DNA from: a bacterium
GTDB lineage: Bacteria > Bacillota > Bacilli > Lactobacillales > Streptococcaceae
DNA: 64,000 nt
Assembly: GCA_905221095.1 (NCBI GenBank)
Contig: CAJNBV010000006.1
Coordinates: 1 to 64,000 of the forward strand
Direction: 5' to 3'
This document shows, piece after piece, positions 9,143 through 18,722 of this stretch; within the stretch, counting starts at the first letter, position 1, and each line of letters begins with the position of its first letter. The translations under genes were made by a program, and so were the position numbers. The notes under the pieces were generated by a model. It made no database searches and was not told where the DNA came from. It saw only the letters and a list, made by a program, of their open reading frames with translations.

Positions 9143-10060
9143 ATGAAGAAATATCCTTTAATTAGTGTAATTGTACCTGTATACAATGTTGAACAATATT
9201 TACGACAATGTATAGATAGTATTTTGAATCAGACTTACCAAGAGATTGAAGTCTTATTGATAAATGATGGTTCGACAGATGCTTCTGATGAGATTTGTCG
9301 GGAGTATGCGGAACGTGATAATCGTATTCGTTATTTTGTGAAGGAAAACGGAGGATTGTCAGATGCGCGAAATTATGCTTTAGACAGAGCTAGAGGAGAG
9401 TATGTAACCTTTGTTGATTCAGATGATTTTTTGATGGAGCAAGCTCTGGAAAAGTTGTATGCAACTAGCCTGCTTGGGGAATCAGACTTAGTAGTAGGTT
9501 TCTTTTGCTATTTTGAAGAACCTTATTTTCAATTTTTCACGCAACACTACATTCCTAAACTACCTATTACTTTTATTGATAATATTGACGCGGTTCAACA
9601 ACTGGATGATATGGTAGATGTGAATTTTTTACGTTTTTCCACTGCTTGGGGAAAATTGTATAAGCTTAGTTTATTTGATGGTATTCGTTATCCTTATGGA
9701 AAATACGCAGAAGATCAATTCACAACTTGGAAACTTTATTTAAAAGCGGAAAAGATAGCTGTAAGTAATCAGACTGTTTATGTGTATCGCTACAATCCTA
9801 ATGGTTTATCTAAAAGTTTTAATTTATCACATATGGATTATATTGATGCTTTGGAAGAACGAATTCGTGAAACCAAAGATATGGATGGGATTGATATTGT
9901 AAAAACATATAGAATGTATGACTATGTGTTGAAAAGAAGATTATCAGAATTGGAAGTCTATGGATATGAAGAGGAGAGGGAAAAATTGAAAAGTAAGATT
10001 GATCGTCTTGATTTAGAAAGTATTATCAATCAGCTAGAACTGGAGAAGAAAGATGAATAA
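9143..10060 (+). CDS. GT2-family glycosyltransferase, single domain
   Basis: 305 residues. A GT-A fold GT2 domain fills the first ~210 residues: ISVIVPVYNVEQYL, the NDGST segment at 41-45, ENGGLSDARN, and the metal/donor DSDD at 92-95. The C-terminal part is helical and characteristic of small capsule/SRR GT2 enzymes. It has an AGGA ribosome site 8 nt before the ATG. The next gene starts inside its last codons (8-nt overlap), so the two are co-translated. It probably extends the O-glycan on the SRR adhesin; the sugar is unknown. Confidence 0.87.
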   Translation: MKKYPLISVIVPVYNVEQYLRQCIDSILNQTYQEIEVLLINDGSTDASDEICREYAERDNRIRYFVKENGGLSDARNYALDRARGEYVTFVDSDDFLMEQALEKLYATSLLGESDLVVGFFCYFEEPYFQFFTQHYIPKLPITFIDNIDAVQQLDDMVDVNFLRFSTAWGKLYKLSLFDGIRYPYGKYAEDQFTTWKLYLKAEKIAVSNQTVYVYRYNPNGLSKSFNLSHMDYIDALEERIRETKDMDGIDIVKTYRMYDYVLKRRLSELEVYGYEEEREKLKSKIDRLDLESIINQLELEKKDE

Positions 10061-11801
10061 TGAATTAATCAGTATTATCGTTCCGATTTATAATACAGAG
10101 AAGTATTTACATGAGTGTTTAGATAGTATTATTAATCAAAGTTATACTAATTTTGAAGTGTTACTCATAAACGACGGTTCAACAGATTCATCGGGCATGA
10201 TTTGTCAGGAATATGCAGAGCGTGATAGTCGTTTTCGTTATATTGAAAAGGAAAATGGTGGAGTATCTTCTGCCCGTAACCTAGGACTTGAACGTTCGGG
10301 GGGGGCGTACATTACTTTTATTGATTCAGACGATTGGATAGAATTTAACTATCTAGAGGTGCTTTATACTGCTCTTAAAGAAAATGATACAGATGTAGCA
10401 ATTTCTACTTATAAACGATTTGCTCAAGATGGTGTATTTTATTTGAGAAGTTATTCAAAAGAGAACGATGAATTTCTTAATATTGGGACAAGAAGTAGAG
10501 ATTCTTTTTTAGAAATCCTTCCAAAGTTGGGAGAGCTAGACCATAGTTTTTACTCTATTTCATCTAAATTAATAAAAAGAAAAATCATTGGAAATCTTTT
10601 GTTTGATGAACAAGTAAGCTATGCAGAAGACTTGAATTTCTTCTTTCATTTATATCTTGAAGTTGAGTCAGTTGTATATGTGAGAGATTATACCTATATC
10701 TACAGAACACACGATGCTAGCACATCACAGAATTTTAATGAGTTAAAAGCATTGCATGAGTTGGAAATCTTCAAAAGAATGTTTCAACAAATTGAAAAGA
10801 TGGGAATTCCAACTTTTCAATATTTTAGAAGACTAAAAAACTTAGTAGCAAGTAGAATAGTTGGTTTTCCAACATCGAAAGCAATCAGAGAATATGAATC
10901 ATTTGTGTCAGAGGCTAGAGAAAGGGTCACTTATCCACAACCATTAATTAGTCTAGTCGTTCCAATTTATAATGTTGAGAATTATCTATGGAGCTGTTTG
11001 AATAGCATTGTTAAACAAACTTATTCAAATATAGAAGTTCTATTGGTTAACGATGGTTCACCAGATGGTTCTGGTGCGATATGTCAGGAGTTTGTTGCGA
11101 AGGATAGTCGTTTTCGTTATATTGAAAAGGAAAATGGTGGCTTGTCGGACGCTCGAAATGCTGGTATTGCGCGAGCACAAGGAGAATTTATATCCTTTGT
11201 TGATTCAGATGACTGGATAGAGCCGACTTATGTAGAGGATATGTACCGAGCGGCCTTGTTTAATGATGCAGAAGTAGTTGTATCGAATTATCAAGAATTT
11301 CACCAAGAACGCAATGTTTATTTGATTCATGTTTTTGAGGATTATTATGAGACTCATTATAGTGGAGAGGAAGTCATCCAGCAACTCCCCTTATTAGAAC
11401 GTAAAGATTTTTCTTTTACAACAAGTTGGGGAATTCTGTTTGCGCGTAGATTGTTTGATACGATTTCTTTTCCTAAAGGGAAAACGATTGAAGATACTCG
11501 TACTAATTATCGTCTTTTTGCAGAGTCTAGCCGTTTGACATATATCCATAAGGCTCTTTATAATTATAGAGTTGGAGTGGATAGTATTAGTAGTAGAATA
11601 ACTGAAAAGTTGTTGGTTGATGTTTTAGAATGTTTGATGGAACGAATGGCAGTTTATGCTGTTAAAGGCTGGAATGTAGCGGATGAAAGAGAGAATGTGC
11701 TAACGAATTTAAAAATGCGTTACAATCAGGCAAAAGAAGCAGGACTTCAAAATACGGATATCTTTAAACGCTATGCAGAACTTCTATATTTATTGGAATA
11801 G
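10053..11801 (+). CDS. Tandem-domain GT2 glycosyltransferase
   Basis: 582 residues with two complete GT2 domains. Domain 1 (about 1-280) has IVPIYNTEKYL, NDGST and DSDD at 91-94. Domain 2 starts near residue 294 (YPQPLISLVVPIYNVENYL), with NDGSP, ENGGLSDARN and its own FVDSDDW. Two catalytic centres in one chain suggest addition of two sugars in sequence, or one active and one modulatory domain. Domain 2 is almost identical in DNA to domain 2 of the next gene (10927-11794 against 12707-13570). It overlaps the previous gene by 8 nt. Confidence 0.87.
   Translation: MNNELISIIVPIYNTEKYLHECLDSIINQSYTNFEVLLINDGSTDSSGMICQEYAERDSRFRYIEKENGGVSSARNLGLERSGGAYITFIDSDDWIEFNYLEVLYTALKENDTDVAISTYKRFAQDGVFYLRSYSKENDEFLNIGTRSRDSFLEILPKLGELDHSFYSISSKLIKRKIIGNLLFDEQVSYAEDLNFFFHLYLEVESVVYVRDYTYIYRTHDASTSQNFNELKALHELEIFKRMFQQIEKMGIPTFQYFRRLKNLVASRIVGFPTSKAIREYESFVSEARERVTYPQPLISLVVPIYNVENYLWSCLNSIVKQTYSNIEVLLVNDGSPDGSGAICQEFVAKDSRFRYIEKENGGLSDARNAGIARAQGEFISFVDSDDWIEPTYVEDMYRAALFNDAEVVVSNYQEFHQERNVYLIHVFEDYYETHYSGEEVIQQLPLLERKDFSFTTSWGILFARRLFDTISFPKGKTIEDTRTNYRLFAESSRLTYIHKALYNYRVGVDSISSRITEKLLVDVLECLMERMAVYAVKGWNVADERENVLTNLKMRYNQAKEAGLQNTDIFKRYAELLYLLE
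10927..11794 (+). repeat. Direct repeat copy 1 (868 bp), second GT2 domain
   Basis: From TCACTTATCCACAACC to the CTATATTTATT near the stop codon this segment is almost identical to 12707-13570, with scattered single-base differences and one net 4-nt length difference. It marks recent duplication or gene conversion between the two tandem GT2 genes. Confidence 0.85.
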
Positions 11802-12706
11802 GAGTAAGTAGAGAATGAGTGAGAGCCAGCTAAATCAAGAATTAATCAGTATTATCGTTCCAGTTTATAATACAGAGAAGTATTTACGTCAGTGTTTAGA
11901 TAGTATTATCAATCAGAGTCATACCAATTTTGAAGTGTTACTTGTAAACGATGGTTCAACAGATTCATCGGGAATGATTTGTCAGGAATATGCAGAACGT
12001 GATAGTCGTTTTCGTTATATTGAAAAGGAAAATGGAGGAGTATCTTCTGCTCGTAATCTAGGACTTGAACGTTCTGAGGGAGCTTATATTACTTTTATTG
12101 ATTCAGACGATTGGGTGGAGTCAAATCATCTAGAAGCTCTTTTTAAAGGTTTAAAAGAAAATAATACTGATATAGCTATTTCAAAGCATAAATCTTTTAA
12201 TACGGAAGATGGTTTGTTTTATTTTCCTGTATATTCCAATCAAAATCTAGATGATCTTTGTATTAAAAAAAAGCAAATACGTCCATTTTTAGAGCTGTTT
12301 CCGAAATTAAATTACTTAACTCATGATTTTGCTTGTATTGCTGCAAAGTTATTTAAAAAATCGCTAACAGAAAATTTATTTTTGGATGAAAAACTGCAAC
12401 AGAGTGAAGATTTAGATTACTTTTTTAAATTATATTTGCGAGCGGAAAGTGTTGTTTATATAGATGAAGTGACGTATATATATGTACAACATGGTCAGAA
12501 TGCGACTCATCATCCATCGGAAACATCTGCTCTTTGCGACATAAAAGTACATTGGAATATGTTAGATTTTATAAATGAATTAAGCATTCCTAATTATTAT
12601 TATTTGGAAAGGATAAAGCATATACTATCCTATTGGAAAGACCGTTTTCCAGATTCAAAAGACATTAAGGTGTATGAAACTAGGGTAGCAGATTTAGAAA
12701 ATAAGA

Positions 12707-13570
12707 TCACTTATCCACAACCGTTAATCAGTCTAGTCGTTCCAATTTATAATGTTGAGAATTATCTATGGAGCTGTTTGAATAGCATTGCTAAACAAAC
12801 TTATTCAAATATAGAAGTTCTGTTGGTTAACGATGGTTCACCAGATGGTTCTGGTGCGATATGTCAGGAGTTTGTTGCGAAGGATAGTCGTTTTCGTTAT
12901 ATTGAAAAGGAAAATGGTGGCTTGTCGGACGCTCGAAATGCTGGTATTGCGCGAAAGGGGAATTTTTATCCTTTGTTGATTCAGATGACTGGATAGAGCC
13001 GACTTATGTAGAGGATATGTACCGAGCGGCCTTGTTTAATGATGCAGAAGTAGTTGTATCGAATTATCAAGAATTTCACCAAGAACGCAATGTTTATTTG
13101 ATTCATGTTTTTGAGGATTATTATGAGACTCATTATAGTGGAGAGGAAGTCATCCAGCAACTCCCCTTATTAGAACGTAAGGATTTATCCTTTAAAACAA
13201 GTTGGGGAATTCTGTTTGCGCGTAGATTGTTTGATACGATTTCTTTTCCTAAAGGGAAAACGATTGAAGATACTCGTACTAATTATCGTCTTTTTGCAGA
13301 GTCTAGCCGTTTGACATATATCCATAAGGCTCTTTATAATTATAGAGTTGGAGTGGATAGTATTAGTAGTAGAATAACTGAAAAGTTGTTGGTTGATGTT
13401 TTAGAATGTTTGATGGAACGAATGGCGGTTTATGCTGTTAAAGGATGGAATGTAGCGGATGAAAGAGAGAATGTGCTAACGAATTTAAAAATGCGTTACA
13501 ATCAGGCAAAAGAAGCAGGACTCCAAAATACGGATATCTTTAAACGCTATGCAGAACTTCTATATTTATT
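12707..13570 (+). repeat. Direct repeat copy 2 (864 bp), second GT2 domain
   Basis: This is the partner of 10927-11794. It is 4 nt shorter, and all of that length difference maps to the site where the frame is lost. Confidence 0.85.
12954..12960 (+). other. Candidate -1 ribosomal frameshift heptamer A_AAG_GGG
   Basis: In the zero frame of the gene starting at 11815 the codons are CGA AAG GGG, so the heptamer fits the X_XXY_YYZ pattern exactly. A -1 slip enters the frame that encodes the rest of GT2 domain 2. I see no clear Shine-Dalgarno stimulator about 10 nt upstream, and I have not established a stimulatory structure downstream. Confidence 0.4.
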
Positions 13571-13580
13571 AAGTGATTAA

Positions 13581-13961
13581 ACAATCTATTTTCTTGACTT
13601 ATATATAACACAGCCTACTAGCTTTTAATGAGATATAGTATAGTCAAAAAATAATGTAATTTTACGCTTGGCATTGAATAAAGTGATGAAGATATTGATA
13701 GGCCTTTTATATCTTATAGGCACTCAAAAGCAGATTTTTTCTGCTTTTTTTGATATAATTAGAAGAGCGGAACTTGCATGCTATAAAATGTTAAGCTGTA
13801 TTTATATTTATAGTTGCCCTATTTTAAAATAGTTTTCTAGATAGAGTGTAATGAAAAGGCAGTAGTCAAAAAAGAGGGATGAAATTCTGAGAATGCTATT
13901 TCCTTTATTATGTGCTGAAATTTAGATGATTTCTAGAAGTTAATAAAACAAAGGATTGGAT
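13581..13961. other. Intergenic region between the GT block and the secY2 operon
   Basis: No ORF is supported. It contains a terminator hairpin (13726-13752), an adjacent TGATATAAT extended -10 element (TATAAT 13754-13759) that could drive secY2, and a long AT-rich leader of about 200 nt. The layout suggests separate transcription of the glycosyltransferase block and the accessory-Sec operon. Confidence 0.5.
13726..13752 (+). terminator. Rho-independent terminator after the GT2 genes
   Basis: AAAAGCAGA and TCTGCTTTTTTT form a 9-bp stem with a short T loop and a T tail. Confidence 0.75.
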
Positions 13962-15179
13962 ATGAAAAACATTTTTTCGTCTATAATAGTAAAAAAAGGT
14001 CTAGTGACCCTGTTTTTGATTTTTATTTATGTCTTGGGAAGTAGGCTAACTCTTCCTTTTGTTAATGTGAATAGCAGAGATTTTTTAGGTGGTTCAACTG
14101 CCTATTTAGCTTTTTCTACAGCTCTTACAGGTGGAAACCTTAGGAGTCTTTCTTTGCTTTCTGTAGGCCTTTCTCCTTGGATGTCTGCGATGCTTTTATG
14201 GCAGATGTTATCTTTCTCTAAACGATTAGGAATTTCATCGCTTTCAATAGAAGTCCAAGATAGAAGGAGAATGTATATAACCCTATTTATTGCGATTATA
14301 CAGTCATTGGCCATTTCCTTAAATCTTCCTGTCCAGCCAATCTTTTCTTCAACTCTGATTATTTTGATGAATACTCTTTTGCTGATTGCAGGAACTTTCT
14401 TTTTAGTTTGGCTGTCAGATATCAATGCTATCAACGGTGTAGGCGGTCCGATGGTTATTTTGTTATCGAGTATGGTATTAAATATTCCACAGGATATGAT
14501 TGAAACTTTTAAAGTTATCCAGATCTCTTATACTAGTATTTTATTATTAGTTTTGATGGGGGTTACCTTTACCTATATTGTTTCAATCTTGTATCGAGCA
14601 AGATATCGTTTACCCTTACATAAAGTTGGTTTACATAGTCGCTTTAAGAGGTATTCGTATTTTGAAGTGATGTTAAATCCTGCTGGGGGAATGCCTTATA
14701 TGTATGTTATGACTTTTATGAGTTTACCCACCTATGTATTACTTCTTTTACATTCCTTGTTCCCAGAAAATCCTATTTATATGGAGTTATCTAACCAATA
14801 TAAGATGGGAGAACCACTGTGGATTTATTTATATATTGCTATCTTATTTCTTTTTAGTATTGCCTTTGCATTTGTGAATATGAGTGGAGATCAGATTGCT
14901 GATCGAATGAAAAAATCAGGTGAATATATTTATGGGGTTTATCCAGGCGAGGAGACTAGTCGCTTTATCAATCGTTTAGTTTTACGTTTTTCCATTGTAG
15001 GAGGAATTATCAATGTAATTATGGCTGGTTTACCAATGCTCCTTGTTTTACATGATGAAAAACTGTTACGAGTTGCTATGATTCCCGGATTGTTTTTAAT
15101 GCTTAATGGGATGATTTTTAATGTAAAAGATGAAGTAAAGGCTTTAAGACTAAACGAAACTTACAAACCGCTTATATAG
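13962..15179 (+). CDS. secY2: Accessory Sec translocase channel SecY2
   Basis: 405 residues from the ATG at 13962, chosen because AAAGGA ends 6 nt before it; the in-frame TTG at 13956 lies too close. It is a polytopic membrane protein of about ten hydrophobic segments with the SecY-like opening [20 protein letters not shown] and C-terminal [15 protein letters not shown]. It is shorter and more divergent than housekeeping SecY, as is usual for SecY2. It forms the membrane pore dedicated to the SRR glycoprotein together with SecA2 and Asp4/Asp5. First gene of the run secY2-asp1-asp2-asp3-secA2-gtfA-gtfB-asp4-asp5. Confidence 0.93.
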   Translation: MKNIFSSIIVKKGLVTLFLIFIYVLGSRLTLPFVNVNSRDFLGGSTAYLAFSTALTGGNLRSLSLLSVGLSPWMSAMLLWQMLSFSKRLGISSLSIEVQDRRRMYITLFIAIIQSLAISLNLPVQPIFSSTLIILMNTLLLIAGTFFLVWLSDINAINGVGGPMVILLSSMVLNIPQDMIETFKVIQISYTSILLLVLMGVTFTYIVSILYRARYRLPLHKVGLHSRFKRYSYFEVMLNPAGGMPYMYVMTFMSLPTYVLLLLHSLFPENPIYMELSNQYKMGEPLWIYLYIAILFLFSIAFAFVNMSGDQIADRMKKSGEYIYGVYPGEETSRFINRLVLRFSIVGGIINVIMAGLPMLLVLHDEKLLRVAMIPGLFLMLNGMIFNVKDEVKALRLNETYKPLI

Positions 15180-15188
15180 GAGGTGACT

Positions 15189-16769
15189 ATGTATTATTTT
15201 ATTCCAGCATGGTATGGAAGTGAGCGACCATGGCATTTTGACCTGATTCCTTGGTATCGTACTTCTTTTAAACTTGAATTTGATGATACCTTCAATCAAC
15301 TTAGATTATTACAGGAGCAGGGCTTACGTTCGCAATTGTTGGTTTTATCCTACCAACCTCATCTTCGTTATTTTTTACATCGTCATGGTGTTTTAGAGAC
15401 AGATGCCTATTCTGTATTTGATGACATGCAAGATTTTTCTGTTGAACATTCACAGGTTTTAAATCTTAAAGATATTGAGTGGGATAATGAGTGTGAATTT
15501 ATCTATAGTCCATTTGCTATATTGGTACAAAAAAAGGGTAAACCTTATGCTCAAGTAGAACATGGTGTTGAAGGCTTTATCAGTGATATCCAATATTTTA
15601 ATAGAGAGGGTCAACGTTCCGAACGATTTATTATGGATGACAGGGGATTAGTATCCAGTGTGATCTATTTTAAAGATGATATGCCTTACTATCAAGATTA
15701 TTTGAATACTAAGGGGATTTGGCAGTTTAGAGAGCACTTACAGGAAAGTGGACGTATTGAGATTAATCCAATATTTGGTTATCGTTTCAAATTATTGAGT
15801 TACAATCACATAGGAGAGGTAGTAGAGGAATTCTTTGAAAAACAACTGAATAAGATTTATAAAAAGAATAATTTATTTATTATTCCAGCACATCAAGTTC
15901 ATAATGATTTGATTTTGGAGACCCTACCTGAGGAAAGTCATAAGATTTTGAGTCTTTTTATTGATCGTAATCCTCAAGATACTTTTAAGATGTTATCGTC
16001 AACGTTTAATAAGGTAGATTTCACCTTGGTAGATAGGGAAGATAGTCTTCAAATTTTGAAAGAATTATATCCAGAGAATGAACAATATTTTAAACATCTG
16101 TCTCCTTTTGATACTCGCCTACGTTTGGGGCGTAGTCAGACAAGAAAAACCTCTTTTATTTATTACCAACTGGATTTTAAAGAGGGGATTGATGAAGAGG
16201 GCATATATCAAGTATTAGATTTTGTTTCTAAAACAAAGGATGTAGAATTGATATTTGGTACCTTTGCGACGAATGAAGAATTGTTAGAGCAGTTTGAATC
16301 CTCGATTCAAAAAATGATACAAGATAGAATCGATAGTCAATCATTGGAAAAAGATGGGGGCTATGGGGATTCAGAGAATCCTTTAGAAGATAATAAAATA
16401 GAGAGTCTGAAATATCAAATTGTTAACATGAATGATGAATTGGACTTAATTAAAACTTTGGAGTTTGTACGTTTAATTGTGGACTTGAGTAACCTTCCAC
16501 ATCTTTATACTCAAATTGCTGGAATTAGTGCAGGAATCCCTCAAATTAATAAGGTCAAAACAGTCTATGTGGATCATTTAAAGAACGGTTATCTTATTTC
16601 GGATTTATCAGAACTCCAAGTGGCTATCCATTATTATTTGGATACACTTAAAGAGTGGAATCAATCCTTAATTTACTCCGTAGAAAAGATTAAGGAACAT
16701 ACAGGACAGATGTTTTTAGAAAAACTCCAAAATTGGATAGGGGAAATTACAGATGTCAAAAAATATTAA
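15189..16769 (+). CDS. asp1: Accessory Sec system protein Asp1
   Basis: 526 residues from the ATG at 15189, 5 nt after AGGAGG (15178-15183); the GTG at 15183 overlaps that site and is unlikely. The N-terminus MYYFIPAWYG and the C-terminal region (QIAGISAGIPQIN, KNGYLISDLSEL) are typical of Asp1, which has a GT-B-like fold without known transferase activity. Asp1 forms a complex with Asp2 and Asp3 that is required for SRR export through SecA2. It overlaps asp2 by 17 nt. Confidence 0.93.
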   Translation: MYYFIPAWYGSERPWHFDLIPWYRTSFKLEFDDTFNQLRLLQEQGLRSQLLVLSYQPHLRYFLHRHGVLETDAYSVFDDMQDFSVEHSQVLNLKDIEWDNECEFIYSPFAILVQKKGKPYAQVEHGVEGFISDIQYFNREGQRSERFIMDDRGLVSSVIYFKDDMPYYQDYLNTKGIWQFREHLQESGRIEINPIFGYRFKLLSYNHIGEVVEEFFEKQLNKIYKKNNLFIIPAHQVHNDLILETLPEESHKILSLFIDRNPQDTFKMLSSTFNKVDFTLVDREDSLQILKELYPENEQYFKHLSPFDTRLRLGRSQTRKTSFIYYQLDFKEGIDEEGIYQVLDFVSKTKDVELIFGTFATNEELLEQFESSIQKMIQDRIDSQSLEKDGGYGDSENPLEDNKIESLKYQIVNMNDELDLIKTLEFVRLIVDLSNLPHLYTQIAGISAGIPQINKVKTVYVDHLKNGYLISDLSELQVAIHYYLDTLKEWNQSLIYSVEKIKEHTGQMFLEKLQNWIGEITDVKKY

Positions 16770-18285
16770 AATTTTACAAATTGGAATTTACAATTGGAAA
16801 CATTATTTTGAAATTCCTGATAATATGGATTGGTATTATTTTTGTCCTAATTCTTCTCTTGCTTTGAGAAAAATGATGAAAATGGATGGGATTACTAGTT
16901 TTCATATTGTTTTAATAGAGGACGGTCAGTATCTGAAAGATTTACTTCCGTTTATGAATAACATAGAACCTCATACTCTTTTATATAACCAAAATTTTGA
17001 AACGGCAGATTTGACCATTTCATCATTTCTAAAAAGATCTTGTGCTCAAGCCGTTGATTTTTCAGAACCTCAAACCTTATTGGAAGATTTATCGACTTCG
17101 CTGTTTGGTGGCGGATATGGAGATAAACTACAGTCGTTCATGTTACAAGTTAATCCTAGTTTTCAGGGTTCGATTTCTTATCAAGGGTTTGAACATTTAA
17201 CGTTAGAGGGAGATTTTGGGGAAGAATTTTCTCAGCTAGCTTTTTGGAGCTATAATGTGATGTTAGAGGAAGAACATCCTATTGAATTGTGGTTAGAGTA
17301 TGAAAAAAGTGATGGGGTAGAATTTCAAGTTAGCATCAAGAAAATAAGACAAGGATCAGTTTCAGAAATTGCAGAGGAGATAATCCTAAATGAGTCTGAT
17401 TTGGAAAAAGCATTCGTCATTCCAGGCGAATCCAAAGGTTATTTAGCAATTTCAATTCTAGCACGTGGTCAGGGGATTCTTAAATTAGGAAGTTTACACA
17501 GACGGTGGACTCGTAAGCAATTTGGGAAGTTTTTCTTGGGGGGAAATATCTTACACGATAGTAAGCGTGAAGAAATTAATTATTTCTTCCATCCTGGAGA
17601 TTTTAAGCCTCCATTGAATGTATATTTTGCAGGGTATCGTTCTGCGGAAGGTTTTGAAGGATATTACATGATGAAAAATCTTGGATGTCCTTTCATCTTG
17701 TTTTCTGATCCACGTATTGAAGGTGGTGCCTTTTATTTGGGAAGTGATGAGCTAGAAAATAAGGTAAAGGAAACGATTCTTCACTATCTAGATTATCTAG
17801 GATTTGATAAAAAAGATTTGATTTTGTCAGGTCTTTCTATGGGAACATTTCCATCTCTTTATTATGGTGCCTCCTTTGAACCCCATGCTATTATTGTCGG
17901 TAAACCTCTTGCCAATATTGGAACGATTGCTGGCCGTGGACGGTTAGAAGCTCCAGGAGTATTTAATACATCCTTCGATATTCTGCACCATCAAACTGGA
18001 GGAGTTAGTTCTAAACATATGTTGGAATTGGATCAACGTTTTTGGAAAGTTTTTAAACAAGCAGATTTTTCAAATACAACCTTTGGCCTATCTTATATGA
18101 AGGATGAAGATATGGATAGTCATGCTTATGAACAACTAGTTGATCACTTATGCCATACAGGAGCGAAAATACTTTCCAAAGGAACAGCGGGACGACATAA
18201 TGATGATACGAATACCAATGTGGCTTGGTTTTTGCACTTTTATCGTATGGTGTTAGAAGCAGATTTTGGGAGAGGTGATGAATGA
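16753..18285 (+). CDS. asp2: Accessory Sec system protein Asp2 (SRR O-acetyltransferase)
   Basis: 510 residues. The C-terminal half is an alpha/beta-hydrolase-like domain with the nucleophile elbow GLSMG. By counting, Ser362, Glu452 (in KDEDMDSH) and His482 (in GTAGRHNDD) are present; these are the positions I recall for the catalytic triad of S. gordonii Asp2, which acetylates GlcNAc on the SRR and also supports export. All three residues are intact, so acetylation should be functional. It overlaps asp1 and asp3. Confidence 0.94.
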   Translation: MSKNIKILQIGIYNWKHYFEIPDNMDWYYFCPNSSLALRKMMKMDGITSFHIVLIEDGQYLKDLLPFMNNIEPHTLLYNQNFETADLTISSFLKRSCAQAVDFSEPQTLLEDLSTSLFGGGYGDKLQSFMLQVNPSFQGSISYQGFEHLTLEGDFGEEFSQLAFWSYNVMLEEEHPIELWLEYEKSDGVEFQVSIKKIRQGSVSEIAEEIILNESDLEKAFVIPGESKGYLAISILARGQGILKLGSLHRRWTRKQFGKFFLGGNILHDSKREEINYFFHPGDFKPPLNVYFAGYRSAEGFEGYYMMKNLGCPFILFSDPRIEGGAFYLGSDELENKVKETILHYLDYLGFDKKDLILSGLSMGTFPSLYYGASFEPHAIIVGKPLANIGTIAGRGRLEAPGVFNTSFDILHHQTGGVSSKHMLELDQRFWKVFKQADFSNTTFGLSYMKDEDMDSHAYEQLVDHLCHTGAKILSKGTAGRHNDDTNTNVAWFLHFYRMVLEADFGRGDE

Positions 18286-18722
18286 TTATCAAACAAAGAC
18301 AAGGAATAGAGTGGGGAGAAGTTGGGGGAACATTTATGTATGGTACTCAAGTATTCTATCACAGTAAAGATCATGTCAGCCTCTATAATCCTTTGGTAAC
18401 ATCTGGAGAAATTTTGAGGAGTTGGTCTTCTAGTTTAAACTATCAAGGATCTAGAACACAAGTTAGTCTGCCTTTATTAAAAAGGGGACAGGATTATCAA
18501 ATAAGTATGAATTTCAATTGTCAACCCGAACAAGGATTATATATAAAAATTAGATTTTTTGACCGATACGGGTCTGTAATTGAAGAAAAGGTAGAAAAAG
18601 TTAAACAGTTTATATTTACTTATCCCAAAGAAGCTTACACCTATGAAGTTTCTCTTTTAAGTGCAGGTTTTGAGTCGTTAGACTTTTATGATTTTTATAT
18701 CGAGGAGATGAATCATGATTAA
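18282..18722 (+). CDS. asp3: Accessory Sec system protein Asp3
   Basis: 146 residues. It is a small beta-rich protein ([20 protein letters not shown] start, a central region reading [20 protein letters not shown]) matching Asp3, which resembles carbohydrate-binding modules and bridges Asp1/Asp2 and the SRR substrate. The start overlaps the asp2 stop by 4 nt and the stop overlaps the secA2 start by 8 nt, which is typical of coupled translation of complex partners. Confidence 0.92.
   Translation: MIIKQRQGIEWGEVGGTFMYGTQVFYHSKDHVSLYNPLVTSGEILRSWSSSLNYQGSRTQVSLPLLKRGQDYQISMNFNCQPEQGLYIKIRFFDRYGSVIEEKVEKVKQFIFTYPKEAYTYEVSLLSAGFESLDFYDFYIEEMNHD

Larger units (their letters stand above)
11815..13580 (+). 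pseudogene. Tandem-domain GT2 glycosyltransferase, frame interrupted in domain 2 (frameshift or -1 recoding)
   Basis: The first frame runs 11815-12996 (393 residues): a full GT2 domain 1 (NDGST, FIDSDDW) and the start of domain 2 up to DARNAGIAR. It then leaves frame and stops at TAG 12994-12996, before the catalytic DSDD of domain 2. The remainder continues in the -1 frame (FVDSDDWIEPTYVED, ATG at 13017) to 13580. Compared with the near-identical domain 2 of the preceding gene there is a net 4-nt loss at about 12953-12970. A -1 slip at A_AAG_GGG (12954-12960) would give a 588-residue protein reading IARKGEFLSFVDSDDW, close to the 582-residue neighbour. Either a recent inactivating indel, leaving a domain-1-only enzyme, or recoding is possible. 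Confidence 0.75.

Noticed and set aside
13017..13580. Downstream part of the broken GT2 gene as an independent gene
   Set aside because: It begins inside GT2 domain 2, has no ribosome site at its ATG, and is in the -1 frame of the upstream part; it is better treated as one interrupted gene.
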